A DNA stretch of 64,000 nt from JAWKWH01 sp040830725 (GTDB taxonomy: Bacteria; Pseudomonadota; Alphaproteobacteria; Rhizobiales; Rhizobiaceae), in NCBI GenBank assembly GCA_040830725.1, contig JBFOMG010000038.1, positions 62,001-126,000 of the forward strand, given 5' to 3'. Below the pieces are notes generated by a model. That model was not told the DNA's origin and did not search any database. It was given only the letters and a program-made list of their open reading frames with translations. Position numbers and translations under genes: made by a program. Shown here piece by piece: positions 8,748 to 17,586 of the stretch (position 1 is its first letter; every line of letters begins with the position of its first letter).

Positions 8748-11093
8748 ATGGGTATGGAAGGCATTGGCGCCAGAGTGGCGCGCAAGGAAGACAAGAGATT
8801 TATTACCGGCGGCGGCCGCTACACCGACGATATGGTTGTGCCGGGCATGAAGCACGCCGTATTTGTGCGCAGCCCACACGCACATGCTTCGATCAGGAAG
8901 ATAAACACCAAGGCTGCCGAAGCCATGCCGGGTGTTATCGGCGTGTTGAACGGCAAGCAGTTGAAGGCCGACGGTATCGGCAACCTGATCTGCGGATGGG
9001 CGATTACGTCGAAAGACGGATCGCCAATGAATATGGGCGCTTGGGAGCCGATGGCGACATCGACCGCTCGTTTTGTTGGCGAGGCAGTGGCCATCGTCGT
9101 AGCCGACACACAAGCACAGGCGCGCGATGCGGCAGAAGCCGTCGAAGTCACCTACAAGGAAAAGAAAGCGGTCACGGAACCGGTCGCCGCACTCAAGAAA
9201 GGCGCCCCCCAGCTTCACCCGGAGGCCGAAGGCAATCTGATTTACGACTGGGAGATCGGCGATCAGGCAGCCGCGGACAAGGCAATTGCCGATGCGGCCC
9301 ACGTTACCCGGATGGAAATCACCAACAACCGTCTCGTGCCCAATGCCATGGAACCCCGGGCAGCACTCGGTCACTATGACAAGGCGGAGGATCACTACAC
9401 CTGCTGGACGACAAGCCAAAACCCACATGTGGCCCGGCTGGTCATGAGCGCATTCTACAACGTCGCGCCGGAGAACAAGTTCCGCGTCATCGCACCCGAC
9501 GTTGGAGGCGGTTTCGGATCCAAGATCTTTATCTATCCCGAAGAGATTATTTGCCTCTGGGCATCCAAGCGCACCGGCGTGCCGGTCAAATGGGTGGCGG
9601 ATCGCACTGAAAGCTTCATGACAGACGCACACGGACGCGATCACGTCTCGACGATCGAAATCGCATTCGACAAGGACAACAAGATCACGGCGCTGAAGGC
9701 GGACACTGTCGCAAATCTCGGCGCTTACATGTCGTTGTTCTCATCTTCTGTCCCAACCTATCTTTATGCGACGCTGCTATCGGGTCAGTACAACATTCCC
9801 GCAATCCACTGTAACGTGCGCACCTGCTACACCAATACGGCGCCTGTCGATGCCTATCGCGGCGCTGGCCGGCCGGAGGCGTGCTATCTGGTTGAACGGA
9901 CCATGGAGACTGCGGCGCGTGAGCTTGGCGTCAGCCCGGCGGAACTTCGCTCCAAGAACTTCATCACCGAGTTTCCGCACCAGACGCCGGTGATCATGGC
10001 GTATGATGCAGGTGACTTTCAGGCTTCGCTCGATGCGGCCATGAAAGCATCAAAATATGACAGTTTCGAAAGACGCCGCAAAGCCGCTGCCAAGAATGGC
10101 AAACTGCGCGGCATCGGTATGAGCTGTTATATTGAAGCCTGCGGCATCGCACCATCGGCCGCGGTCGGCTCGCTGGGCGCCGGCGTCGGCCTTTGGGAAT
10201 CGGCGGAAGTTCGCGTCAACGCGGTTGGCTCAATTGAAATCCTCACCGGCTCGCACAGCCATGGCCAGGGCCACGAGACCACATTCGCGCAACTTGCCTC
10301 CGACCGTTTCGGCGTTCCGATCGACTCTGTATCAATCGTACATGGCGATACCGACAAGGTGCAGATGGGCATGGGCACCTATGGCTCGCGCTCGGGCGCT
10401 GTCGGCATGTCGGCAATCGAGAAGGCACTCGACAAGGTCGAAGCGAAGGCCAAGAAGGTCGCTGCCCATTTGCTTGAGGCCGACGATAAGGACATCGTCA
10501 TCGAAAACGGCGAAGTGAAGGTCGCCGGCACCGACAAGAAGCTGCAATGGTTCGAAGTCTGCCTGTCGGCCTACACGGCACACAATATTCCTGAAGGCAT
10601 GGAACCCGGTCTGAAGGAAAGTGCGTTTTACGATCCGACCAACTTCACCTTCCCGGCCGGCTGCTACATCTGCGAGGTCGAGGTTGATCCGGAAACCGGC
10701 GATACCGAGATCATCCAGTTCGTGGCTGCTGACGATTTCGGCAAGATCATCAATCCGATGATCGTCGAAGGACAAGTCCATGGCGGTATCGCGCAGGGTA
10801 TCGGACAAGCATTGCTTGAATGTGCGCATTACGATTCCGGCGGTGAATTGCTGACCGCGAGTTACATGGACTACGCCATGCCTCGTGCGGACAATCTGCC
10901 GTCGTTTGCAGTATCGACAACCGAAACAGCATGCCCATCCAATCCGCTGGGCATCAAAGGTTGCGGTGAAGCAGGTGCCATCGGTTCACCGCCTGCGGTC
11001 ATCAATGCAATCACCGATGCCATCGGAAACAACAATATTGCCATGCCCGCCACATCGCAGGCGGTATGGGCAGCGATCCAGGCAGCCAAGTAA
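8748..11093 (+). CDS. coxL: Molybdenum hydroxylase large subunit, form II CODH type
   Basis: A 781-residue subunit binding the molybdopterin cytosine dinucleotide cofactor. The active-site loop is AYRGAGR at residues 369-375, which marks the form II (putative CODH) group; form I CO dehydrogenase has AYxCSFR there, including the Cys that binds copper. The conserved catalytic Glu is at 741 (GCGEAG). So the fold and cofactors are clear, but CO as substrate is not: form II enzymes have little or no proven CO activity and may hydroxylate other compounds. A GGAGGAATT ribosome site precedes the ATG. Confidence 0.93.
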   Translation: MGMEGIGARVARKEDKRFITGGGRYTDDMVVPGMKHAVFVRSPHAHASIRKINTKAAEAMPGVIGVLNGKQLKADGIGNLICGWAITSKDGSPMNMGAWEPMATSTARFVGEAVAIVVADTQAQARDAAEAVEVTYKEKKAVTEPVAALKKGAPQLHPEAEGNLIYDWEIGDQAAADKAIADAAHVTRMEITNNRLVPNAMEPRAALGHYDKAEDHYTCWTTSQNPHVARLVMSAFYNVAPENKFRVIAPDVGGGFGSKIFIYPEEIICLWASKRTGVPVKWVADRTESFMTDAHGRDHVSTIEIAFDKDNKITALKADTVANLGAYMSLFSSSVPTYLYATLLSGQYNIPAIHCNVRTCYTNTAPVDAYRGAGRPEACYLVERTMETAARELGVSPAELRSKNFITEFPHQTPVIMAYDAGDFQASLDAAMKASKYDSFERRRKAAAKNGKLRGIGMSCYIEACGIAPSAAVGSLGAGVGLWESAEVRVNAVGSIEILTGSHSHGQGHETTFAQLASDRFGVPIDSVSIVHGDTDKVQMGMGTYGSRSGAVGMSAIEKALDKVEAKAKKVAAHLLEADDKDIVIENGEVKVAGTDKKLQWFEVCLSAYTAHNIPEGMEPGLKESAFYDPTNFTFPAGCYICEVEVDPETGDTEIIQFVAADDFGKIINPMIVEGQVHGGIAQGIGQALLECAHYDSGGELLTASYMDYAMPRADNLPSFAVSTTETACPSNPLGIKGCGEAGAIGSPPAVINAITDAIGNNNIAMPATSQAVWAAIQAAK

Positions 11094-11108
11094 GCGGAGG
11101 ACAAACTA

Positions 11109-11909
11109 ATGTATTCAGTCAACTATTCACGGGCTGCCTCCGTTGCGGATGCGGTCAAGACAGCAAAGAAAGCCGATGACGCCAAATTCCTTTCAGGCGG
11201 ACAAACGCTCATTCCCGCCATGAAAGCCAGGCTCGCTGCTCCAAGCGACCTGATTGATCTCAGTCACATTGGCGACATGAAGGGCATCAAGGTCTCGGGC
11301 AAGAATGTCACCATAGGCGCAGGTGCGACCCACGCCGAAGTGGCGGCCAACGCCAAGCTGGCCAAGGCTTGCCCGGCTATTTGCCACTTGGCGGCGCATA
11401 TCGGCGACCCGCATGTGCGCCATATGGGCACGATCGGCGGATCAGTCGCAAACAACGACCCGGCGGCTGATTATCCGGCAGCGATGGTTGCACTCGGTGC
11501 AACAATCAAGACCAACAAGCGGGAAATTTCGGCCGACAAATTCTTCAAGGGCCTGTTTGAAACCGCCCTGAAGGATGACGAGGTCATAACGTCGGTTTCA
11601 TTCACCGCACCAGCCAAGGCAGGCTATGCGAAATTCCCCAATCCGGCTTCGCGCTATGCGATGACAGGCGTTTTCGTAACCAAAGGCAAGGATGGCGTTC
11701 GCGCCGCTGTCACCGGTGCAGGCGATGATGGCGTGTTCCGGTCAAAACTCATTGAAGCGGCGCTCTCGAAAAGTTTTGATGCGTCCGCCTTGGAAGGTGT
11801 GTCCGTTTCCTCCGATGATCTGATGGAAGATATTCATGCGTCGGCTGACTATCGTGCCAATCTGATCGCCGTGATGGCGAAAAGAGCAGTTGCATCGGCA
11901 AACGCTTGA
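11109..11909 (+). CDS. coxM: Molybdenum hydroxylase medium subunit, FAD-binding (CoxM type)
   Basis: A 266-residue flavoprotein subunit that passes electrons from the iron-sulfur subunit onward. FAD-binding motifs are SGGQTLIPAMKAR near residue 30 and HMGTIGGSVANNDPAADYPA near residue 100, and the CO dehydrogenase flavoprotein C-terminal domain follows. It is 15 bp after coxL with GCGGAGGAC upstream of the ATG, and it ends the operon before a strong terminator. Confidence 0.95.
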   Translation: MYSVNYSRAASVADAVKTAKKADDAKFLSGGQTLIPAMKARLAAPSDLIDLSHIGDMKGIKVSGKNVTIGAGATHAEVAANAKLAKACPAICHLAAHIGDPHVRHMGTIGGSVANNDPAADYPAAMVALGATIKTNKREISADKFFKGLFETALKDDEVITSVSFTAPAKAGYAKFPNPASRYAMTGVFVTKGKDGVRAAVTGAGDDGVFRSKLIEAALSKSFDASALEGVSVSSDDLMEDIHASADYRANLIAVMAKRAVASANA

Positions 11910-11935
11910 CGCCTTGGAACATACCGGCTACCGCA

Positions 11936-11967
11936 AACGCCCGGGTGCCACCCGGGCGTTCTTTTTA
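11936..11967 (+). terminator. Rho-independent terminator of coxSLM
   Basis: A perfect 10-bp stem AACGCCCGGG / CCCGGGCGTT with a 5-base loop (TGCCA), followed by CTTTTTAA. It lies 27 bases after the coxM stop and just before the next gene, so it closes the cox operon. Confidence 0.9.
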
Positions 11968-11984
11968 ACAATATTGAACGGTAT

Positions 11985-13319
11985 GTGACGAAGCGCACTG
12001 GATCAGTGCGTTCCGGCGTGCGACAATCACGTTTTGGTTCGGATCGTTACCTGTCTCGGGAACTAGCGGTGGTACAATCAACCCTGTTTTTGTTGCTTGG
12101 CTTTTTGTCTGCCATTTTACTGGCGTTGATGCTCGCGCCGGTGGTTTGGCGGCGCGCTGTGGCAATGACCGAGCGGCGAATCGAGGCAACCGTTCCCCTG
12201 TCTTCGGGAGAATTGCGGGCGGAAAAGGACCAGGTGCGCGCTGAAGCCGCGATGTCCATCCGGCGCCTGGAAACAAAGTTCAGGGTGCAAAACGAGAACT
12301 TGACCGCAAAAAAAGCGGAATTGAGCGGACGGCTGGAGGAGATCCGGCAGCTGAACGAAGAAAACAATGACCAGGCGGAAGTGATTGAAGGTCTGGAAGC
12401 AGATATCAGGGAACTCAATTCAAAAATTGAATCGCTGGAAAAGGAAGGCGCATCGCTTTCAGGCGAACTTTCAAGCGCGTGTGACCAGATCGAGCAGCAC
12501 ATCGCCGAAAACGAGCGCATCGCCCGGCTTTACGACGAAGCCTCGCTCGTTTCCAGCAACCGCCAGATCGAACTGGTCGCCCGGGACGCGAAAATCGAAA
12601 AACTTTCTGGAGAGATCGATGCCTTGAAGCAGGTGCGCGACGAGGTGCAGGCTGAAGCCCGCGAACACTCTGCCACGCGTAAAGTCGCCGAAAGGGAGTT
12701 GGCGGCAAAGGCAAAGAAAATTGATGTGCTCGAAACGAAGATCGAGCAAATGATTTCAGCGATGACCGATGCGGAAGAGAAACTTGACCGGCGGGAAAAG
12801 GAACTTGCGCGATTGAAGGACAGGATCAAGCAAGGCACTGGCGCTGACAGGGAAATCCGCCTTCAACTGGAAGAATCCGAAAAACAGCGAATCAAACTGG
12901 AAGCTCAATTGGAGCGCGGAACCAAGGAGACCAAGCCTGTGCCCACCAACGATGCAGCGCTCGAAAAAAAGGTTTTCCAGCTGGAAGAGGACCGGTCACG
13001 GCTTGAAAACAGGCTGAAAAAGGTTGTCGCGGAGAACAGGCGTTTGAAATCCGGAAACGGAACGCCGGCGATCGTCAGTGACCTTGATTCCGATGCTGCA
13101 GAGAGCGAAAACGCAGAGTTGAGGGTTCAGATAAATCACCTGGCGGCCGAAATCGTCAACCTGACTGCGATGCTAGATGGACCGGATTCGGAAATCTCCA
13201 AGATAATCCGCAATGGCAAGAGCCAAAAAGGCTTGGCCGACAAATCGTCGAGCATAGCAGACCGGGTTCGCGCACTACGCGAAGCAGCGCTGTCAGCCGG
13301 GCAAACCGAAGTCAAGTGA
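11985..13319 (+). CDS. Membrane-anchored coiled-coil protein of unknown function
   Basis: A 444-residue protein with a short basic N-terminus, one transmembrane helix at about residues 26-50 (STLFLLLGFLSAILLALMLAPVV) and then almost 350 residues of heptad-rich, charged helix, predicted coiled coil. The GTG at 11985 is the start given by the open frame. It lies after the cox terminator, so it is probably a separate unit. Such proteins are found in Hyphomicrobiales as uncharacterised envelope scaffolds. I see no enzymatic motif. Confidence 0.8.
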   Translation: MTKRTGSVRSGVRQSRFGSDRYLSRELAVVQSTLFLLLGFLSAILLALMLAPVVWRRAVAMTERRIEATVPLSSGELRAEKDQVRAEAAMSIRRLETKFRVQNENLTAKKAELSGRLEEIRQLNEENNDQAEVIEGLEADIRELNSKIESLEKEGASLSGELSSACDQIEQHIAENERIARLYDEASLVSSNRQIELVARDAKIEKLSGEIDALKQVRDEVQAEAREHSATRKVAERELAAKAKKIDVLETKIEQMISAMTDAEEKLDRREKELARLKDRIKQGTGADREIRLQLEESEKQRIKLEAQLERGTKETKPVPTNDAALEKKVFQLEEDRSRLENRLKKVVAENRRLKSGNGTPAIVSDLDSDAAESENAELRVQINHLAAEIVNLTAMLDGPDSEISKIIRNGKSQKGLADKSSSIADRVRALREAALSAGQTEVK

Positions 13320-13371
13320 CTTTCCGGCTGCCCGGTGGGCAAATTCTCTGCGAGATGCTTACCGAACCCAG

Positions 13372-14226
13372 CTAAGTCGTCAGAGCACCGCGAAACATAT
13401 GCAATGCGATTGCTGATGTTGCGCCGACATTCAGACTGTCAATTCCCTCCATCATTGCGATACGGACGCTTTGCACACGGTTGAGGATTTCCTCCGGCAA
13501 ACCTGGCCCTTCGCTGCCGAACATGATTGCGGATCGCCGCGAAGGGTTGAGCGCTTCCAATTCGACGCCTCCGGAAGGAGACATCGCGTAGGTTTCAATT
13601 TGCCGGTCTGCCAAAAGTTCCATCAATTCGTTTGCACTTCGGCCCCTGAAGAAGGGAACCTTTAGCACAGAGCCAACGGAAACCCTGAGCGCCTTCCGGT
13701 AAAGCGGATCGCAACACGTTTCATCCAGCAACACCGCATCAGCGCCAAATGCAGCCGCGTTGCGAAATATTGATCCGACATTGTCATGGTTGGAAATTCC
13801 GACACAGATGACCAGCAAGCATGGTTGGTCAGGTTGCGATACCAGAACTTCCGGCTCAGCCGCATCCACCCTTTTACCGATGGCCAAAATTCCCCGGTGT
13901 AATGCAAAGCCGGCGATCTTTTCCAAGATCGCACTCGGCGCGACATAGACCGGCGTCCCAGAGGAGACACCGACCAGTACCTCAGCAAGACCATTGATCT
14001 TGTTCTCCGATATCAGGATCGATTCGGCCTCGAACCGTGAACTCTCCAGCAGTGCCCGAAGAACGACCTTTCCTTCTGCAACAAATCTGCCGCGGCGGCC
14101 AACAAGGTCACGTTCACGGATGTCCCGGTAGGCTGAAACCCGCAGGTCATCCGGGTCGCAAATTTGAACGAGTTCGGTCAAAGGGCGCATTCCGTCACGT
14201 GTCCCCAATTGATTTTGGGAACACAC
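13372..14226 (-). CDS. TrmH/SpoU family RNA 2'-O-methyltransferase
   Basis: A 284-residue SPOUT methyltransferase. The three knot motifs are visible: NHDNVGSIFRNAAAFGADAV (motif 1), FGSEGPGLPEEI (motif 2) and DSLNVGATSAIALHMF (motif 3), so it should bind S-adenosylmethionine and methylate a ribose in rRNA or tRNA. The N-terminal 100 residues are the substrate-binding extension typical of this group. The start could be the GTG at 14226 or the ATG at 14190; the ATG gives 272 residues. The exact RNA target cannot be told from sequence. Confidence 0.92.
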   Translation of the reverse strand: MCSQNQLGTRDGMRPLTELVQICDPDDLRVSAYRDIRERDLVGRRGRFVAEGKVVLRALLESSRFEAESILISENKINGLAEVLVGVSSGTPVYVAPSAILEKIAGFALHRGILAIGKRVDAAEPEVLVSQPDQPCLLVICVGISNHDNVGSIFRNAAAFGADAVLLDETCCDPLYRKALRVSVGSVLKVPFFRGRSANELMELLADRQIETYAMSPSGGVELEALNPSRRSAIMFGSEGPGLPEEILNRVQSVRIAMMEGIDSLNVGATSAIALHMFRGALTT

Positions 14227-14282
14227 GACGGAGGATGGCGCCGCACCGCGACCTTGGTCAAGCCGCGGGCCGGTCTGTTGTT

Positions 14283-14585
14283 CTAAGCCTTTGGACTGGC
14301 TTCCAACATGTGGTTGAGCGCATTTACGATACTACCCGCTCTGGAACTGTTGGATGTGTAGTAAATTGTCTACCCGTCACGCCGGGTTTGAACAAGGTTC
14401 AACGCCCTCAATTTCGCCAGATGTTGTGACAATGCAGATTGGCTCAGCTTTACCAAGTCGGCTATCTTTCCCACCGAGTATTCGCCACCCAGCAGGTGGC
14501 ACATGATCAGCAGACGCCGCTCATTTCCAAGCGCAGACAAAATTTCAGCACAATAAGTGTGCTCTTTGGTTACGTTTTCGTACAT
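14283..14585 (-). pseudogene. ArsR-family regulator interrupted by an in-frame TAG codon
   Basis: Residues 1-71 are a typical ArsR/SmtB winged helix (NERRLLIMCHLLGGEYSVG, SQSALSQHLAKLRALNLVQTRRDG in pieces). A TAG stops it at 14370-14372, exactly where family members continue with Gln (RRDGQTIYY type). Reading on in the same frame gives TIYYTSNSSRAGSIVNALNHM and ends at a TAG at 14283, restoring a normal 100-residue ArsR of the BigR/YgaV kind. A single CAG to TAG change explains it. Either a fresh pseudogene, a sequencing error, or a truncated dimerisation-wing protein. Confidence 0.8.
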
Positions 14586-14772
14586 ATGGAAGGCCCCATT
14601 TCACCTTGGTTGCTACTCACAAAATTGAACATGGGGGAATTCAATTTGTGTTTGCGGTATGCCAGCTTAGTGCATTTCGACCAGCATCCGCTGAAATACT
14701 GATACTATATATGTTAATAAATTCAACCAGCATTCGATAATTTTTTATCAAAAACTGCATTCGTGATCGTTA

Positions 14773-15537
14773 TCAGGCGTTTTTGGCTGATCGCGACAAT
14801 GTGATAAACGCATCGCGGAAATCTTCAGGCGCCTCCAACATATCAGGAAACACACCCCGGCGCGTAGAATCGCCGTGGGCAAGATCAAAGCCTTCCGGAT
14901 CCACCCCCGTCAATTTCCACTTCTTGTGTGTTGCCTCACCCGCGCGTTCCGCTAGCCGGCCGACCGCATCGGCATGGTCAGTGTTCATGTGGTCAAGCAC
15001 GGATTGTTCGGCTTCGGCGAACTGGGCAATCGCCGCATGGTTCAACAAAAGCTGATCGGAACCCAACACATAAGCACGCGCAAATCCGCCATTCAGACTG
15101 GCGGAAATCACCTCCAGGCGGAAAAAGGAAAAATCGGCGAAGTCCGCATATAGGGAAGCTTTGGAATGACGGTTAAGATATCGGCGCCTTGCGTGTCTGC
15201 CGGTAACGTGGTCCCGGTCAAGTTTTCGGGCATGACAATGCAGCGTCATGCGCGGATGTGCCAGCGGATCACCCTTGCCGGGTTCCCCGACCATCAGCGA
15301 ACATCGTGTGTCCGCGATCATTGAAGCAGTGTGTGGAGCAAGCGCTGAAACAAGAATGAGTGGCGCACCATCCACGTCGGTTGCCGTTGCTACACGGCTG
15401 GCTACAGGGCTTGCCGTTTCAGGATCAAGCGTTGCCAGCGCACCGTAACGTGCGGTCCGCAAAAGGTTGCGCGCCAGTGCAATAGCCTCATTATCAACTG
15501 GCTGGAGAATTTCCTTTTTTCTATCAGCAGGTGCCAT
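14773..15537 (-). CDS. HugZ/HutZ-type pyridoxamine 5'-phosphate oxidase-like protein (heme utilisation)
   Basis: A 254-residue protein. The N-terminal half is a split-barrel, FMN-binding-like fold (LRTARYGALATLDPETASPVAS), and the C-terminal third is the DUF2470 domain (LDHMNTDHADAVGRL), the arrangement of HugZ/HutZ heme-degrading or heme-handling proteins. The start is the ATG at 15537; the TTG two codons earlier overlaps the preceding stop. It follows the CoA-transferase gene by 2 bp on the minus strand and is likely cotranscribed, although a shared pathway is not obvious. Substrate is unproven. Confidence 0.8.
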   Translation of the reverse strand: MAPADRKKEILQPVDNEAIALARNLLRTARYGALATLDPETASPVASRVATATDVDGAPLILVSALAPHTASMIADTRCSLMVGEPGKGDPLAHPRMTLHCHARKLDRDHVTGRHARRRYLNRHSKASLYADFADFSFFRLEVISASLNGGFARAYVLGSDQLLLNHAAIAQFAEAEQSVLDHMNTDHADAVGRLAERAGEATHKKWKLTGVDPEGFDLAHGDSTRRGVFPDMLEAPEDFRDAFITLSRSAKNA

Positions 15538-15539
15538 GG

Positions 15540-16700
15540 TCAAACAGCAATTGCGCCAGCTGCCAACAGGTCGCGGGTCGTCGAAGCGCTGATGCCAAAC
15601 CGCGTTAAGAGTGCGGCGATCGATGCCTTGTCGTTGGCAGGCACTTGCGCACTCGCCGATGGTGTACGGGAGAACCGTGGCGCCGGCGCTGGCCTTGCGT
15701 CAACGAAAGTGCCCCTTGATTTGTTGTGCGGATGTTCAGGTGCTTCAGACATGCTCAAAACAGGCGCGACACAAGCGTCCGTCGATTCAAACAGCTCTGC
15801 CCATTCGTCTCTGGATTTCGTTGAAATCCTTCGCTCTATCTCGGCGCGCATTTCCGGCCATTTTCTGCGGTCATATTGCGCTTTCGCCAGTTCTTCCGGC
15901 AGATCGATTATCGCCGCAAACTCGGCAAAGAACTGCGGCTCAAGGCAGGCAACCGCAACATGACGGCCATCGCCAGTCTGATAAGTATCATAAAACGGCG
16001 CACCGGAATCGAGCAGGTTTGTACCACGTTGATCCTGCCACATTCCGTTCGAACTCAGCGCAAAGAACAGAGAAGCCAAATTGGAGACGCCGTCAATCAT
16101 TGCCGCATCAACAACCTGACCACGTCCGGAATGCGACCGCTCCAAAAGTGCTGCCAGCACTCCGGTGATCAGAAACATGGTTCCGCCGCCGTAGTCGGCA
16201 ACGAGATTAAGTGGCGGAACCGGCTTGCCCCCTTCAGGTCCGATAGCGCTCAGCACGCCGGACAAAGAGAGATACGTCAGGTCGTGGCCGGCCCGGTCAG
16301 CCAACGGACCATCCTGGCCAAACCCGGTCATGCGGCCGTAGACGAGCCCCGGGTTGGCGCCGAGGCATTCCTCCGGTCCAAGTCCCAGCCGCTCCATGAC
16401 GCCAGGGCGAAATCCTTCCAGCAAAACATCAGCATTTGCACAAAGCTCCAGCAGAAATCCTTTGCCCTGGTCTGATTTCAGATCAACCTTGACGCCCGGG
16501 CGTCCAAGCCGGTCAATATCTGCCTCTGCTGGCAACCGCAGAAAAGAACTCGCCGACTTGATCCGGTCGATGCGCACCACATCCGCCCCAAGTTCACTCA
16601 GAAACAAACCCGCCAGGGGAACCGGGCCCAATCCGGCCATCTCGATTATTCGTAAACCGGCTAACGGGCCGGATTTTCTGGCATGGTTTGTGTCGGCCAC
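15540..16700 (-). CDS. CaiB/BaiF CoA-transferase family protein (alpha-methylacyl-CoA racemase-like)
   Basis: A 386-residue family III CoA-transferase fold: GPLAGLRIIEMAGLGPVPLAG at the N-terminus, GADVVRIDR, and the RMTGFGQDGPLADRAGHDLTYLSLSG block with the Asp expected in alpha-methylacyl-CoA racemases. It probably racemises or transfers CoA on branched-chain acyl-CoAs. The open frame reaches 16766, but the first 22 codons overlap the SDR gene and do not resemble the family. The GTG at 16700 (VADTNHARKSG) is the likely start, 16 bp after the SDR stop. An operon with SDR and HugZ-like genes. Confidence 0.85.
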   Translation of the reverse strand: MADTNHARKSGPLAGLRIIEMAGLGPVPLAGLFLSELGADVVRIDRIKSASSFLRLPAEADIDRLGRPGVKVDLKSDQGKGFLLELCANADVLLEGFRPGVMERLGLGPEECLGANPGLVYGRMTGFGQDGPLADRAGHDLTYLSLSGVLSAIGPEGGKPVPPLNLVADYGGGTMFLITGVLAALLERSHSGRGQVVDAAMIDGVSNLASLFFALSSNGMWQDQRGTNLLDSGAPFYDTYQTGDGRHVAVACLEPQFFAEFAAIIDLPEELAKAQYDRRKWPEMRAEIERRISTKSRDEWAELFESTDACVAPVLSMSEAPEHPHNKSRGTFVDARPAPAPRFSRTPSASAQVPANDKASIAALLTRFGISASTTRDLLAAGAIAV

Positions 16701-16716
16701 GGCGATCGGCCCTATC

Positions 16717-17478
16717 CTATCTCGGCGCCATGCGAATTGCGCCGTCAAGGCGAATGGTCTCACCATTCAGCATCTGGTTTTCGGCGATGTGGACAGCAAG
16801 TGCCGCATATTCGGAAGGGTCTCCAAGCCTTGGGGGAAACGGAACCTGTTGCCCCAGAGAAACCTGCGCCTCCTCGGGTAATCCGGCAAGCAACGGTGTC
16901 TTGAACAGTCCCGGCGCAATCGTGACGACACGAATTCCCGAACGGGCGAGGTCGCGGGCGATCGGCAAAGTCATACCTACGATGCCGCCCTTGGACGCCG
17001 AATAGGCCGCCTGACCGATCTGACCGTCATATGCGGCAACCGAGGCCGTGTTGATAAACACGCCGCGTTCATTGCCCTCAAGCGGATCGAGATTCTGGGT
17101 AATATTGGCAACAAGCCGGATCATGTTGAACGAACCCGACAGGTTGACCTGAATGACTTTGTTAAAAAGGTCGAATGGGTGCACGCCGTCCTTGGACACG
17201 GTCTTCATTGCCAGGCCAATACCGGCACAGTTTACAAGAATCCGTGGCTCTCCGAGCCGTTCAACAACTGCGTTTATTGCCGTTTCGGCCGCCTCGGAAC
17301 TTGAAACGTCACAATGAACGGCATGACCGCCAATCTCATCGGCGACTGCTTCAGCATTCTTCATTGCAACATCGAGTACCGCGACCGAAGCGCCTTTTTC
17401 AGCTAGCGCGCGGGCTGTCGCTGCGCCCAGACCTGAACCTCCGCCTGTTACCACGGCGACCTGACCATTGATTATCAT
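16717..17478 (-). CDS. SDR 3-hydroxyacyl-CoA dehydrogenase (HSD17B10-like)
   Basis: A 253-residue short-chain dehydrogenase. The cofactor motif TGGGSGLGAATA is at the N-terminus, NCAGIG follows, and the catalytic Ser-Tyr-Lys are INTASVAAYDG and YSASKGG. The insert after the NAG motif (KTVSKDGVHPFDLFNKV) is typical of type II 3-hydroxyacyl-CoA dehydrogenases that act on short branched acyl-CoAs. The ATG at 17478 has GAGGATTT upstream and is preferred to the frame start at 17490. With the CaiB-type gene 16 bp downstream, it suggests branched-chain or steroid-like acyl-CoA breakdown. Confidence 0.9.
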   Translation of the reverse strand: MIINGQVAVVTGGGSGLGAATARALAEKGASVAVLDVAMKNAEAVADEIGGHAVHCDVSSSEAAETAINAVVERLGEPRILVNCAGIGLAMKTVSKDGVHPFDLFNKVIQVNLSGSFNMIRLVANITQNLDPLEGNERGVFINTASVAAYDGQIGQAAYSASKGGIVGMTLPIARDLARSGIRVVTIAPGLFKTPLLAGLPEEAQVSLGQQVPFPPRLGDPSEYAALAVHIAENQMLNGETIRLDGAIRMAPR

Positions 17479-17586
17479 GGAAATCCTCAACTTACGTATA
17501 CGTCAATTCACAGGCAACTTAAGCACTCGGCGCGGTCGAGCGCAATCAGCATTTGGCATTAGCACCGCCACCAACCATCACTCTGC

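Noticed and set aside
12047..12838. Minus-strand frames across the coiled-coil gene
   Set aside because: Antisense of a strongly heptad-patterned protein, with Ser/Phe-rich composition typical of coiled-coil shadows.
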